The position numbers were made by a program, and so were the translations under genes. Below are positions 36,213 to 48,214 of a stretch of DNA of 64,000 nucleotides, piece after piece (position 1 is the stretch's first letter; each line of letters starts with the position of its first letter). This stretch comes from Cristatella mucedo (taxonomy: Eukaryota; Bryozoa; Phylactolaemata; Cristatellidae), in assembly GCA_009760855.2 (NCBI GenBank), contig WPIO01000006.1, positions 6,206,001 through 6,270,000 on the forward strand, read 5' to 3'. The notes under the pieces are model-generated. The model was not told where the DNA came from. It did not search any database and was given only the letters and a program-made list of their open reading frames with translations.

Positions 36213-39200
36213 GAGACAGACAGACAGACAGAGAGACAGACAGAGACAGACACTGACAGTCAGGCAGATGGTTGGACTGACGGATGGATGGAGGGAAAGA
36301 CAGACAGTGATTGAGAGAGACAGACAGACAGTGAGTGAGAGAGAGAGAGCGAGAGAGAGAGAATGCAGTCTTTTCTTCTACTACCTCTACTTCTTTTGCT
36401 GCTTCCTGCGCAAGACTCCTTCAAAAACAGCTCGTCTGAACAGCTAGTCAACTGACTAGTTGTTCAGACGAGCAAATTGAGTGTAGCCACCTGTTTTGTT
36501 GTTAATTTGACGACACGTCAGGAGCTCAGCCGCTCAGCAGCTTCAACAGATTCGATCGCGGTCGCGCGGAGCAATTTTGCTTCCATGGATTTTCGAAACA
36601 CGAGAGGCACTCTGGTCCCTGGTTTGCTGCATAGGCAGCAAAGCACTGGTCGAGTGCATCCTCACTGCGCTGGCCACGTGTTAAAAAATTGCTAATTGTT
36701 CAAATTCCCACACCGCCCTCACATCATGCCGCCCTGCTCCCATACAGACCATCGAGCAGCCTTCGCGAATGGCCATTTGCTGCTAGCCCAGCGTTTAGGG
36801 CAATGCAGGCGATTGCATGGACATGTTCACGTCTGGTGCCAGGCTGCTTAGTGAGAGGAGCTCGTGCCAAACTAGAGGGACAGCCAAACATGTGCGGCAA
36901 CAAAACGGCTGCCCGCCATCCTCACGGTCGTTCTGGCGGTACATGATGTAGTCGATCCGCATGCCATTCGGTCTGTGCTGGAGCACTTTGCCACTGGTGA
37001 ACGGATTGTCGGGCAGGCCGTGCGTCTGTCCTTGGCCAGCCCCTCTGGATCCGGCATTTGGATTCTGCAGCATTGCAGTCAGACCGGGAAACGTGTACAG
37101 AGCCGACACCAACGGGCGAGAAACTCGAGCAAAGGGGTGGAGTACAGGGGGTGGCAGGCAAAGGGGGTGGCAGACGGTAGCCGGGATGGCTAGTCCGGCC
37201 GACACTGACCTGCTCAGCCCAGGCGTCCTTGAGCAGGGCCTGGCTGCGCAGCAGCCGATAGCCCAGCTCACCGTCCTCTGTGTTCAGGTCACCGCACAGC
37301 AGCGCGGCGTCGCATGCTTCGCTCGTGTGTCGTACGAACTGAGCCAAGTTCAGCATCTGCATGGTGCGATGAGCAGCGTATTCTTCTGTCTCATCAAAAG
37401 TGTAGCGGGCATGTACCTGCAAGAGAGTGACACGCTCTACTGGCCAAGTGCAATGGGCTGCTCTGCCGAAGCAAGCTGCATGCCTAGGGGTACGGCCAAG
37501 CGGTTCAGTGATGAGTGACCACACTGGAGAAATGTCAGCGTTGGACTATAGCTAGGCAGCCATCAACTTGAGAAGGGATGCAAGGTGGCCTGACAGTGCC
37601 GGGTTTTTGGTCAGGGGTAAGGTTCTTGCACAATGTACAGTTGTATGCACAATTGTACTTCACAATCCAGACGGCAGGTTCTAGTCCTGCAGCTGGCAAT
37701 CCTTTACTGCCCAGTGCAAACAACGGTGCACTTCTTGTCCCGGTATTGAAATCTCGTCTGTCTTTGATCTCCGGCAAAATTGCTCTCCTACTTTTGATCT
37801 CAATGTGCCGACGGCCCAGCCTTCGGATGAAAGTCTCTTCTTACCGGTTCACGTAGCTAATGTGTGGATGCAGTCATCGCAATTGCTGTGAAGTGGTTTT
37901 GTCTCACAACTGCACTGTGCTCCATCACTAAGCTCCTGCTCTCTGCTTCTGAGCAAGAAAGAAAGTCCCAGGTTTGCTTTGTCAATCGGTGATGCATGCT
38001 TTTCTGTTACTCGAACAAAAACAACAACTCAAATGCCTTTAAAGGGTTCCTAGGTAGACGCTGTTTTTAAAGGGCTCCTAGGTACATAACAGTGCGATGG
38101 TTGCTAACTGTGGTCCCTAAGTGTCACTCACTTGGATGCCATATGCATCGCATTGAGGACATGGTGCCAGTACACATGCACATCTGTCTTCTAAAGGTAT
38201 CGTGCTCGTAAGGCAAGTCCTACACACCCTCTTGGGTCACAGCAAGGGATTGCCTGTGCGGGTGACTGAAGAATCCCCTGCTCGAGGTGTAAACTATTTC
38301 TGCTCTCTGGTCCCACTAGCAGATGGCTTGCACATGCTCTGCGTTATCGAATGCAGTTAGAGAGTTGGTGCGTGAGCATTGTTCTATTGTTCAATTGCAC
38401 AGCAAACCGATGACCATCCAGAGGGCCGATGCTGACAAATGGTAAATCATTTGTTTGTTGATTAGAGCGTATAAGGATGATGCAGAGCATCCAGCGAGTG
38501 CCTCGAGTAAGCACTGTCAATTCTTTTACCGACCAGCTGCTCTGGGCGCACTTGTCGAAGCGCTATTGCTGCCAACACTGTAGCATCCGGACCAGCTTAA
38601 GGCACGATGCTCACGTGACTGATGTAGAGGTGCACCACCGACTCATCTATCTGCAGTTTGCACAGTCCGACGCCACTTCCTCCATACCAGTCGCCGTGAT
38701 GGAGCTTGTGTGCATAGCCGCTCATCGGATAAGCATGCCACATCGTCTGAAGGATGGGGTACTTGGACAGCACGCAAATGCCGCTGCCCGTGAAGCCACT
38801 GCAAACGCCAGGCCGAATCTGAGACGGACAGCAGCCCACGGGGTTGCACGGTCAATGCACAGAGTCGCTCGCTGCTCAGGTCAGGGTACACACGAGGCCC
38901 GTGCCGCAGTCGGGGTGTGTTGCCGTGGCGACCGATACCTATGGAAGTAGTGGCTGAATGGCAGCTGCTCCTGCAGACCAAGAGACAAGTTGACGTAGTC
39001 GTCATGGCACCAGATCTGAACGAGCCCGGGCACGGACGCGCTGACGACGGAAGTAGCAGCAGCAGCAGCTGCTGCTGCAGCCGCCGTGGCTTCGGCAGAT
39101 GGGACAAGGGTCGGGCAGCAAGGGCCAGCAAAGGCTGCATGCCTCGAGACGGTGGCTGCCGGCATGCCACTCACCTCTTGCAGGGCTACGATATCGTAGG

Positions 39201-42200
39201 CAGCATCTCGAAGGCGTTCAGCTATCGCCGAAATTCTCTCCTTTCTTAGCTTGGTGCAGAAGCCTCTGATCGCGATCGCCCTGCAAAAGTTGCAGTCTAG
39301 TTGCAGAGTTGAGAAACGCTGAGTTGCAGCCCTCCTTAAGCCAAGCATTTAAGCCCTTCCTCTCCCCAACCTTTCCTCCCGGCCCCCTCCCAATGGGACA
39401 TTCAACTCTCTTCCCTGACCTATCACCCCTTGCCACTTCAACTCTCTTCCCTGACCTATCACCTATCACATATCACCCACACCCAGTTACCAGTCAGCCG
39501 GCCAGCATTCATTCCAGAATTGACTAGCAAATGGTGGCCAGAGCCATCTCAGGGGCATTGCCAAGTTCATATGTTTTGTAGAAGTCCCATGCTCGCCTTG
39601 ACTGGTGAATCCATTCTACACAACACGAGCGACACTCACGACAACACGTGTGCACGCATGCACGTGCACGTATGGTCATGGGCACATGCATGTGCATTAA
39701 GAGAAGAGGCACCCGTGCATACATGGGGTTGGGCACACTGGCCTGTGGGCATATATGCATACGTGCACACGGGTGCACACACATGCACAAACACACTCAC
39801 ACACACTCACACACACATGCACGCACATACTCACTCACTCACAAGGCATTCCAGAGTACAAACAAATACATGCAAATGCATACGGCATTACTAGTGCAAT
39901 ATGCTAAACTGAACAAGTGATTGCTTGGATTGCACTTGATCTCTGTGTCCGGCATAAAGCAGATGTAAAGCAAAACAATCTACAGGCACATCCATGGTTG
40001 ATTCGTTGCAAATCTTACCGGCATGCTATAGGGATCGCCACGCATAACACTGCTTAGGGTGGCCTGCAGCTGAATGCAGCTTTAAGGTTTGCTATTTATC
40101 CCCACTTAGCTAATCAACTTCCGTGAGACGAACGTGGTTGATCGGTGCTGCACGAAAGGAAGCCGGACAAGACCTGAGGCAGCAGCTGACTCAGAGCTAA
40201 CCACGACCACACAAAGTTGCACACATGTCTGCTCTGGTTAGGATCAGAGGTTATGGTGCTTCCTATAGTGACCGAGGTCAACGTGAATGCATTTGATAAC
40301 CGAGCTCAAGGGCTCGAGCCCCATGGCATATGTGAAGCACCTGGATAGAGATTAAGTTCTCTTGGGGCGTTGTACAAATAAATTATATTAAATGTATTTA
40401 ATTACCAGAAGCATACCCCTGCCCTAGTTCATAGAGATAAGGTACCGAAACAAAATTGAAAAAACAATGAATCAAGTAATAGAATGACGGGGTTTGGAAT
40501 TTAAATATTACCTAATCTCTCTAGAAGTATGGTCATAGGGGCCCAATGATCAAGGGGCTGGCCCGAGCAAGGTCGAGGTGAATGTATTTGATGACCGAGG
40601 TCGTAAGCTCGAGCCCCGTGGCATATGCGAAGCCCCTGAATAGAGATTAAGCTCTTTTCATGCACTATCCAAATAAATTATATTTTCTATTTAAAATTTG
40701 CTACTATTATCGAGATCTAGGTACCAAGAAAGAAAAATGGATAAGAGTAGGAATTTAATATGGTGGCACTCTTGACAGGCTCTTGTTCAGATTCACCATC
40801 GGCAACTAGTAGTTATGCTCGAATTTGAGTTAGCAATTGCATATTTCTAGTAACTTTATTTATATTAGCTGTGATGCTAGTACATTTCAAAACACGTTCG
40901 TCTATTAAAGCTAAATCATGGGAACTGTTTACTTTGCCAGCTGGTGCTGGGGACAAGGTAGCACCCAGCAGTGTGGGCATATATCCTATCTTCATGAGCT
41001 TTGCTGCTTTGCGATATTATTTATGGTCAGCTTATTCATCCGTCGATTAACGTACCTTTCGATCGCCGAAGTTTTGAACTGCTGGAGAACTGCAGGAAAA
41101 ACGCTGCTAGCTTTTTAAGCTGTGTTTGATGCTTTTAATCATGATATCCTACTTAAACGATTGAGAAAAACAACCGGTCTGGCAGACGTGGCACTGCCAC
41201 GGTTCAAATCGTATGAATCCGGCCGTGTTTAATTCGTGTCGAGTGGGATCAGATCTCATCCACCAGACCTCAGGGAAAGGTGATTCTGGCCTATGGAATC
41301 GGCTATCACGTTTATGCCGACGATACTCTGCTGTATTTTTCATTTAAACCGTCGGAATTTGCAGCGGTGTCTGATAAAATAAATGCTTGCCTTGCAGACA
41401 TTCGATCCTGAATGAATGGAAAGATAGCACGAGCATACGGTTAGCGATAGCATGCACAATTTCAACAAGGATGATGGGTAGAGGCAACATACACAGGGTC
41501 AGCATGCAACCGTGGTTAGTGGCAGCTAGTACAGTGTCAGCACGCAGAAGCACACAGAGGACGAATTGCATGGACCCACTAAATACTGAGACTAAAAGGC
41601 TGCATTAGATGAAGTCTCTCGGCTACCGAATGCATACATAAAGCTGCTTATGCTTTGAGTGCGCTACAGAAAACTCTCCTGCTTAATACCCACAAGTCTC
41701 TGTGGCTTTGTGGAGTTACAGAAGGAGATACGTTAAAAAACCCAGGGCTGGGTGCCACGCACATCACCAGCTTCCCGCGGAGTGGTTTGAGTTATTTCGT
41801 TACTCGTTCTGCCAGATGAGCAGAAGGTGTTTGTCTTGGCTTTGACAACCAGCACAGCTGCAAAGCTTTCAAAATTGTTTGGGACAGTACTTCAATGATG
41901 AAGCTGTTGGTTTGGAATGATGGAACCAGCTTCGCGAATCGTGCGCGGAAACGTCTTAAGCATGTCTAGCTTGTTTACGGGATCCGTTTATGGATATTGT
42001 CCGCGAGACAGTGCTCCCGAGTCTTCGGTAGTCGTGAGAATCGTGCTGCATGATTACCATATTGCAGGCACCCATTTGCCATATATACGAGTTGCATTGC
42101 ATTTGAATTAACATATCCGTCTCGGATATGTTGGACTGCACAAATACTAGGCAGCCATTATAATCGACATGTCATTGTAAAGAGAAGGGGATGCCGAATC

Positions 42201-45061
42201 CCATCTTAACTTTGGATGAAACCAACCTTTGTCATTCTCAGGCTCGCAAGTATGAGATAATTGAAATGCCTTTCAATTTTTGTTTGAGCATAAGCTACCC
42301 AAGATGCTTCAAAACTTCGGACATCTGTCAGAGAGCTTGCCAGCAGTTTACTGAACAAAGCGCCGTCTGTCTAATCAGCCACAAAAACGTTTTCAGTACT
42401 GCAGTTATATATAAGATCGTCAAAAGTCTCACGACCTCGATGAACTCGGTCGAGAACTGCAACATTGCTGTTTCAGCATCCAACAACAACTCTAAGCAGG
42501 ACCGAGCGAGTAAATTTAAACCAAACGTTCGAGGCAAGCAGCCGAACTGTGCCGAACCTGCCTGAGTTCTATCAGGAAATCATGCCATCGGTCTTTATGA
42601 TGGCCTTCTCACCCACCCCCCCCTCCGTGGAAGATCCTGCTTACAGACCTTCACTTCAGACGTATACCGGCTCTTCTTATTTCAAGCTCTCTAGGTCTGA
42701 TAAATAAATAAATACTAGCTGATTCAAAAGCCTCTTTTGTATACCGACAGACGAGCCTTGACGGCTATCACCACTGCTTGCAGTGGCAATAAAGGATCAC
42801 CCACCACAGGATTCGAACCCACGACCTCGGGACCGAGGTCGTGAAAAGTAACCGCCTCATCTAGTGTGCCACCACGGCTCACCAATCAGAGCCAAGCAAT
42901 ATTCTTTCCGCTTTTTTTTTTAACTGGCTTTGATACGGTTCCATGCATGCATCACCTGTTTAGGGAAACAGACTGTCTGGCATGTGTGGAATCAACAGAA
43001 GAATGAGCAGGTCGGATAGATAGGCTGCATGTGCAAGCGACTGCAGCGACCTGCACATGCCAGACAGAGGAACTTGAAGTCGTTGCGATATTAGGTAGGG
43101 AACCAATGGAAGTTAGACAGAGCTGGTGCGATGCTGTAGCTATGGTGACGACGAAAGACCAGCCGAGCTGGTAAATTGTGCACCAGTTGCAGACGATTGA
43201 GGGCGCAGGCTGGGAGTTCTGAACGAAAGGAATTGCAATAATTTTGATGCAATCGCACGAACTAGTTTCACAGCTTAACTCATGTCGAAGCAGCTCATGA
43301 ATTTGACCATGTTCCTTAGCTGAACGTAGGTGATTTACACAGGTGGCGGCAATGCATTCATCTGACGACGTGTTGAAATCGTATTCACGGATTATGGGCA
43401 GACATCACAGGAGTGACGCCAGATGGACTGGTCTTCTGGGACATGTCGGCCAACTGAGGGTGACAATAGGCTTTCCCATCACTATTACGTTTGGTTTTAT
43501 TGCCAAAAAAGTTGGTGAAGACAGTGGCAGTCCGAATGCAAATGTCGATGCAGGCTTCGAGTCGAATGCAGAACAAGGCTGCAAAGGATCATAGGATAAG
43601 GAAAGCTTGGTGTCATCGGCGTAGTAATGAAAGCCCAGATTTTCCTTAGCGATGGTATTGGTCATTGGGTCATTGAAAAGACTGGGAGTAAAGACCGAAC
43701 CCTGACGTACCACATACTTTCAGGGCTAACCCAATAGCCGACTGCCATTTACATCTCAACACTCTGATATCTTTCCCTGAGGTAGAACCTAACCCTGTTC
43801 ATCACAGTGCCATTGATTTAGATTGATCGAGAGTTGCTCCAAAAGAACCACGTGGTAATTCTTAACCTAAGCTTCTTGAACTTGGCGACTGGGAGAAGAA
43901 AATTCAAGTGGGCATTTGCAGCCTATAAGAATGCATCCATCCAAGCCCTCACAAGCTTTAACGAACTGATGTCCATATAACCACAGATGCAAGAAATGGT
44001 GAAAATATGTTGTACCAAGACATTGGCGAACTAAGCTATGCACTGGCATAAGCAGATGCACGGAAGAATAAGTTTATATTTACATTGCCACCAAACTATC
44101 CGTCATTCATATGGCGAAGTTATTTTTCAATACAGTTAATTTTTTCATATTAAAAAACTTATCTGTATACCGAACTTAACATGTCTGTGGAACTAAAGAG
44201 TGTTTGTGCCCAGTGTTTGACTAGGCTTTCCATAAATCACTAAAAACAACTTGCCCGATTATCCTCATTAACACAAGTTTCATTTGCCATGGGAGACGTG
44301 ATTTCATGAGAAAATGCTTAAGCAACACCTTCAGATTTGGCTTTAACTTAGCGACGAATTTGTTAATCATTACATGCGCTATACAGGCAGTAAAATAAGC
44401 AATGAGCTTCTATTGTGGCCATTTTAGATTAATAAGCAAGACTCGGCTCTAGGTCGAAATTTGAAGTCTTGAATGGTATTTTATTAGATGTCTATAATTA
44501 TAATTTTGAAAGTAATATAACACCATTTTCGATCAGAAAACTTTTACTATTTTTTAACATATAATCCGTTCCTGGCAGCCATGGTGGATTACGTCATATA
44601 ATTCAGCTCAGGCTGAATTCACGATATCTCTACCCCCAAAAGTAATTTGGAGTAGCAAGATCAGCAATCGTGCCAAATTTCGTACATGTACCCATAACAT
44701 GCACAGTTCTGGATTTGAGCCCTTCCACCATATGGCCACAGACACGTGCTCAAGGTCGGCTTCTTTAAGTGAGCCCTCAAAAACGTATGAGTTCCTTACA
44801 GAACGCTTGCCAGCCTATACGTACGTGGTCGGCTCAGAGCCACGACCGAGATCGAGGTGCGTGATTATAGCGAATGAGGTAATTCACCATATTTGTTTCG
44901 ATGCTTATTTCGTACCACTTCTGGGACTGTGTCATTCTGAGGGAGGCACCGATCCTTGGTTGGCAGCTAACAAAACATGCATGCAATAGACATGCAGACG
45001 CCAGCTTGACTTACCAGCAGTTGAGAGTGAGAACACGGAATTCGACTTTTCGTGCATCCAT
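31486..45061 (-). CDS. SMPD2: Neutral sphingomyelinase, copy A (SMPD2/nSMase1-like), full coding span
   Basis: The predicted enzyme hydrolyses sphingomyelin to ceramide and phosphocholine at intracellular membranes, as the SMPD2 family does. Eight coding exons on the minus strand join in phase: 45015-45061, 39175-39280, 38939-39015, 38615-38798, 37210-37416, 36926-37064, 35211-35330 and 31486-31856. Together they encode 416 residues, close to the roughly 420 of vertebrate SMPD2. Visible DNase I-fold motifs are LNCW at 13-16 (Asn), ALQE ending at Glu51 (Mg ligand), HHGDW, SHVHARY near 137, CGDLNT at 179-184 and SDHEAV at 277-282 (catalytic His279). Exon 8 carries two hydrophobic segments, about 330-349 and 361-381, matching the family's C-terminal membrane anchor. 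All introns are GT-AG. The start is the only ATG in the 47-nt first exon. A 231-nt open block at 33919-34149 could be an extra cassette and is listed separately. The gene is a tandem paralog of copy B downstream. Confidence 0.87.
32226..32880. repeat. Complex (GA)n / (GACA)n / (GGGA)n tract
   Basis: Purine tract on the plus strand inside copy A's last intron. It includes pure GA runs, an internally duplicated ACACATACACAGACAGAG block, and a G-rich stretch at about 32655-32760. A 33-bp block with AATGCATTCTTGT...GGTATTGCTGAAAGTGGCAT occurs twice (about 32791 and 32889), so the tract was duplicated with its flank. Confidence 0.93.
33092..33232. repeat. (CAG)n then (GCAGACA)n 7-bp tandem repeat
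   Basis: About six CAG triplets, then some 16 copies of GCAGACA. Frames on both strands stay open, giving artefactual CLLSAVC-type peptides. Confidence 0.95.
33919..34149 (-). CDS. Possible extra cassette exon of nSMase copy A
   Basis: A 231-nt open block lies between exons 7 and 8, with an acceptor GCTGCAG and a weak donor GTGTGC. Its phase (2-nt start, 1-nt end) fits insertion without breaking the frame. It would encode 77 residues including LRCLDETRMPGLDALV and a Ser/Pro-rich end, giving a 493-residue protein. Against it, copy B has no recognisable counterpart, and omitting it gives the normal family length. It may be alternative or simply chance in GC-rich DNA. Confidence 0.25.
34784..34806. 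repeat. (TTA)n microsatellite
   Basis: Seven to eight ATT units in copy A's last intron. Confidence 0.85.
34918..34984. repeat. Perfect hairpin built from LINE A 3' terminus
   Basis: TGTAACTCCACAAAGCC (34932-34948) and its exact complement (34954-34970) flank a 5-nt loop. The arm is the family A terminal sequence, so two family A ends appear fused head to head. Confidence 0.85.
35211..35330 (-). CDS. SMPD2: nSMase copy A, coding exon 7 (catalytic His)
   Basis: The exon has 120 nt, acceptor CATTTAG and donor GTAAAG. It encodes TCTQC (a CxxC pair) and YSDHEAVLA with the catalytic general-base His279. It starts with two bases and ends with one, so it can join exon 31486-31856 directly. Confidence 0.9.
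35737..36362. repeat. (GA)n / (GACA)n purine tract
   Basis: About 625 bp of GA with CAGA, ACAC and GATG interruptions, in copy A intron 6. Confidence 0.95.
36430..36473. repeat. 44-bp inverted repeat (21-bp arms, 2-nt loop)
   Basis: Left arm 36430-36450 begins GCTCGTCTGAACA. Right arm 36453-36473 is its complement with one mismatch. The loop is AC. It sits 70 bp from the GA tract. Confidence 0.93.
36926..37064 (-). CDS. SMPD2: nSMase copy A, coding exon 6
   Basis: The exon has 139 nt, acceptor TTCTGCAG variant ending CTGCAG and donor GTGAGG. It encodes a Gly-rich variable stretch, then PDNPFT and HRPNGMRIDYIMYR, the substrate-binding strand of the family (RIDYVLYK in vertebrates). Confidence 0.9.
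37210..37416 (-). CDS. SMPD2: nSMase copy A, coding exon 5
   Basis: The exon has 207 nt and is in phase 0 at both ends, with acceptor CTTGCAG and donor GTCAGT. It encodes 69 residues with LAQFVRHTS and the catalytic CGDLNT motif. Direct comparison with copy B shows 59 of 69 residues identical. Confidence 0.93.
38615..38798 (-). CDS. SMPD2: nSMase copy A, coding exon 4
   Basis: The exon has 184 nt, acceptor TTTGCAG and donor GTGAGC. It encodes GFTGSGICVLSKYPI and then HHGDWYG and VHLYISH. GSGICVFSK-type and HGDW motifs are hallmarks of SMPD2. Confidence 0.92.
38939..39015 (-). CDS. SMPD2: nSMase copy A, coding exon 3
   Basis: The exon has 77 nt, acceptor GTTCAG and donor GTATCG. It encodes IWCHDDYVNL through SHYFH, matching the VWSEQDF region of SMPD2. 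It ends with two bases of a Ser codon completed by exon 4. Confidence 0.85.
39175..39280 (-). CDS. SMPD2: nSMase copy A, coding exon 2
   Basis: The exon has 106 nt. The acceptor is CTTTTGCAG and the donor GTGAGT. The first base completes the Trp codon of LNCW. It encodes 35 residues including KLRKERI and ends with the Mg-ligand Glu of VALQE. Copy B has the same length and phase. Confidence 0.88.
39401..39465. repeat. 36-bp imperfect duplication
   Basis: TTCAACTCTCTTCCCTGACC starts at 39401 and again at 39437. Copy A intron 1. Confidence 0.8.
40264..40392 (+). mobile_element. SINE family D, copy 3
   Basis: B box GGGCTCGAGCCCC, then GAAGCACCTGGATAGAGATT, then AAGTTCTCTTGGGGCGTTGT and an AT-rich tail. 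In copy A intron 1. Confidence 0.78.
40540..40695 (+). mobile_element. SINE family D, copy 4
   Basis: Same order as the previous copy: AAGCTCGAGCCCCGTGGCAT, GCCCCTGAATAGAGATTAAG, then an ATCCAAATAAATTATATT end. Confidence 0.78.
41030..41410 (+). mobile_element. LINE family A RT fragment (5' part of an interrupted copy)
   Basis: Plus strand reads VFDAFNHDILLKRL (RT motif A region), then GYHVYADDTLLYFSFKP with an intact YADD box, then INACLADIRS. A frame break and a stop follow. A LINE B piece interrupts it at 41415. Confidence 0.8.
41415..41610 (-). mobile_element. LINE family B fragment nested in LINE A
   Basis: Blocks GCATGCACAATTTCAACAAG, CACAGGGTCAGCATGCAA, GTGGTTAGTGGCAGC and GGACCCACTAAAT match 48360-48470 in the minus orientation. 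Confidence 0.75.
41615..41737 (+). mobile_element. LINE family A 3' end (continuation)
   Basis: CGAATGCATACATAAAGCTG.., GAGTGCGCTACAGAAAACTC, CTGGCTTTGTGGAGTTACAG-like, and AAGGAGATACGTT match the family A terminus. Confidence 0.78.
42715..42886 (-). mobile_element. SINE family E, copy 2
   Basis: Minus strand: GGTGGCACACTAGATGAGGC (A box), then GTGGGTTCGAATCCTGTGG (B box), then ATCCTTTATTGCCACTGC. A perfect palindrome at 42820-42843 splits the tRNA-like part. Confidence 0.75.
43010..43720 (-). mobile_element. LINE family C RT fragment
   Basis: Minus strand reads RQGSVFTPSLFND and GFHYYADDTKLSLSYDP (RT YADD box), then downstream DYCNSFRSELPACALNRLQL. Frames are broken. Same family as the fragment at the left window edge. 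Copy A intron 1. Confidence 0.82.
45015..45061 (-). CDS. SMPD2: nSMase copy A, coding exon 1
   Basis: This 47-nt exon encodes an ATG start and 15 residues ending LTLNC, plus the first two bases of the Trp codon. It is followed by a consensus donor GTAAGT. The LNCW motif is the first metal-binding strand of the DNase I-like fold. It has the same length as exon 1 of copy B. Confidence 0.85.
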
Positions 45062-45253
45062 TGCGTCTCACCGAATAGCAAGAGAGCAGACTGAAACAGC
45101 AGCCGCGGTCTGTACACAATGCAAAGGTAAACCAAGAAGTACGTAAAGTTGTCACAATTTTCTAGGTGATACGTCAGTTGCTGACCTAAAATTGCAGCAG
45201 CTCATAGTTTGCATTTATCTTGATACTAGCCGGCAAGGGTTAAGACCGAGGAT

Positions 45254-45256
<3 letters not shown>

Positions 45257-45290
<34 letters not shown>

Positions 45291-45414
45291 AAGAGGGAGG
45301 GAGATAGGGCGAGAGAAAGGGAAGACGAAATAGTGAGACGGAGAATGAAAGTTAGAAGGAGAAAGAGAGTGACAGGAGAGAGAGGGAGAGGAGAGAGGGT
45401 GAGAGGAGAGGGAG

Positions 45415-45454
<40 letters not shown>

Positions 45455-45560
45455 GGAGAGAAAGAAAAAAGAGGGGAAGGTGAGAGTGAGAGAGTGAGAG
45501 AGAGAGAGAGCGCGAGAGAGCGAGGAGGGAGTGAGAGAGTGAGAGGAAGGACGTGGCAGG
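45257..45560. repeat. (GA)n purine-rich tract
   Basis: GA runs interspersed with GGGA and AAGA words, about 200 bp upstream of the copy A start codon on its minus strand. Confidence 0.93.
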
Positions 45561-47046
<1,486 letters not shown>

Positions 47047-48214
47047 GTGGCTTGGAAACCGATGACGATACTATTCACAAAACGGGACTCGCGGGCGACG
47101 GCAGCGACAAAACCGCAACCAAGGTGCCCTAGGGCGTGGTCGTTTGGTCTGTCTGCTTGGCAACCGGTGGGGAGAAACAGTTCACAGACAGTACTTGGCT
47201 ATTTGTCCTCTCGATGTGTCATTCGACGGTATGTCATTCGCCTCCTCCTTGCCCTGGCGCCTACGGCTGTCTTACTCACTTTGTAATTGAGGGGGTAAAA
47301 AGTGGGGCTGCACGTAGCAGAGCCGAAGGTAGACTCTCCAAACAGCCCCTAGCCAGTACGGTGCGGAATGGAGCGGAATGTAGACTCTCTGGACAGCCCC
47401 TAGCCGCGACGGATCTTACCGGAGGCGGTTCGGTACGACCGGCGCGCCGTATGTCGACCTTAGCTTTAACTTCCATCGTTCGTCCAGGAGCTTACTGACG
47501 ACGTAATAAAAGCTGCCAAACCGCGAGGCGGCAAGCTGCGTAGTATCCTTCGGCTTTCCCGTTCAGGACTGCGCGCACGGCCACGACCTCCACGGCCACG
47601 ACCTCGACCTCGGTGGGGGAGGGAGGCGAGGCCTACAACTCCCCTTCGAACTGCGAACTCTGAACTGAGAGCTACGTACTGCACAGCTATAAACAATGTG
47701 CACTCTAGAATTCCGGCCGGGGGGGGGTGTACGCAGTCACTTTCTCAACGTACACTTGTCCCCCATATGGATATAAAATGTTGATTTGCCCAGCGTATAC
47801 TCTGCTCATTGGAGTTCAAACCCGGCTACGTAAGCTCACACGTCCCGTGGGTGGCACGCTTGGTTGCAAGCATGAGTGGCAGACCGAGAATTTTTGTCTC
47901 GTGGGTCCGACTTGGATCGAGAGCGAAAGCCTGTGGAGGTGAGAAAAAGCCAATGGTTAGCCAACCGCAGTCAGTTTGGACCTGACGCTCCAGAGTAGCT
48001 CAGCAGGGAGACCGATTACTTGCTCGCTGTACCCGACAGCGAACAAAAATTAAGTAAAAATAAAATAAAATAGCTTCAGCTGTTTTTGTCAAGCCGACTT
48101 TGCGGTTGCATAATGCGAGTATACCGGCACTTTATACCACCTGTTAGCTAAGCACTCTACTTGGTACCTTCGAAGAATGCACAGTCAATGCAAGAACAGC
48201 CTCGTTCAATATCG
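47047..48214. other. No recognised gene
   Basis: Contains a tandem CTCTCCAAACAGCCCCTAGC-like repeat (47333 and 47388) and a palindromic CACGGCCACGACCT repeat near 47575-47610. Nothing coding is recognised. Confidence 0.45.

Noticed and set aside
42781-42886. A functional tRNA gene
   Set aside because: A and B boxes are present but no cloverleaf can be formed, and a second diverged copy with the same flanks shows it is a SINE.
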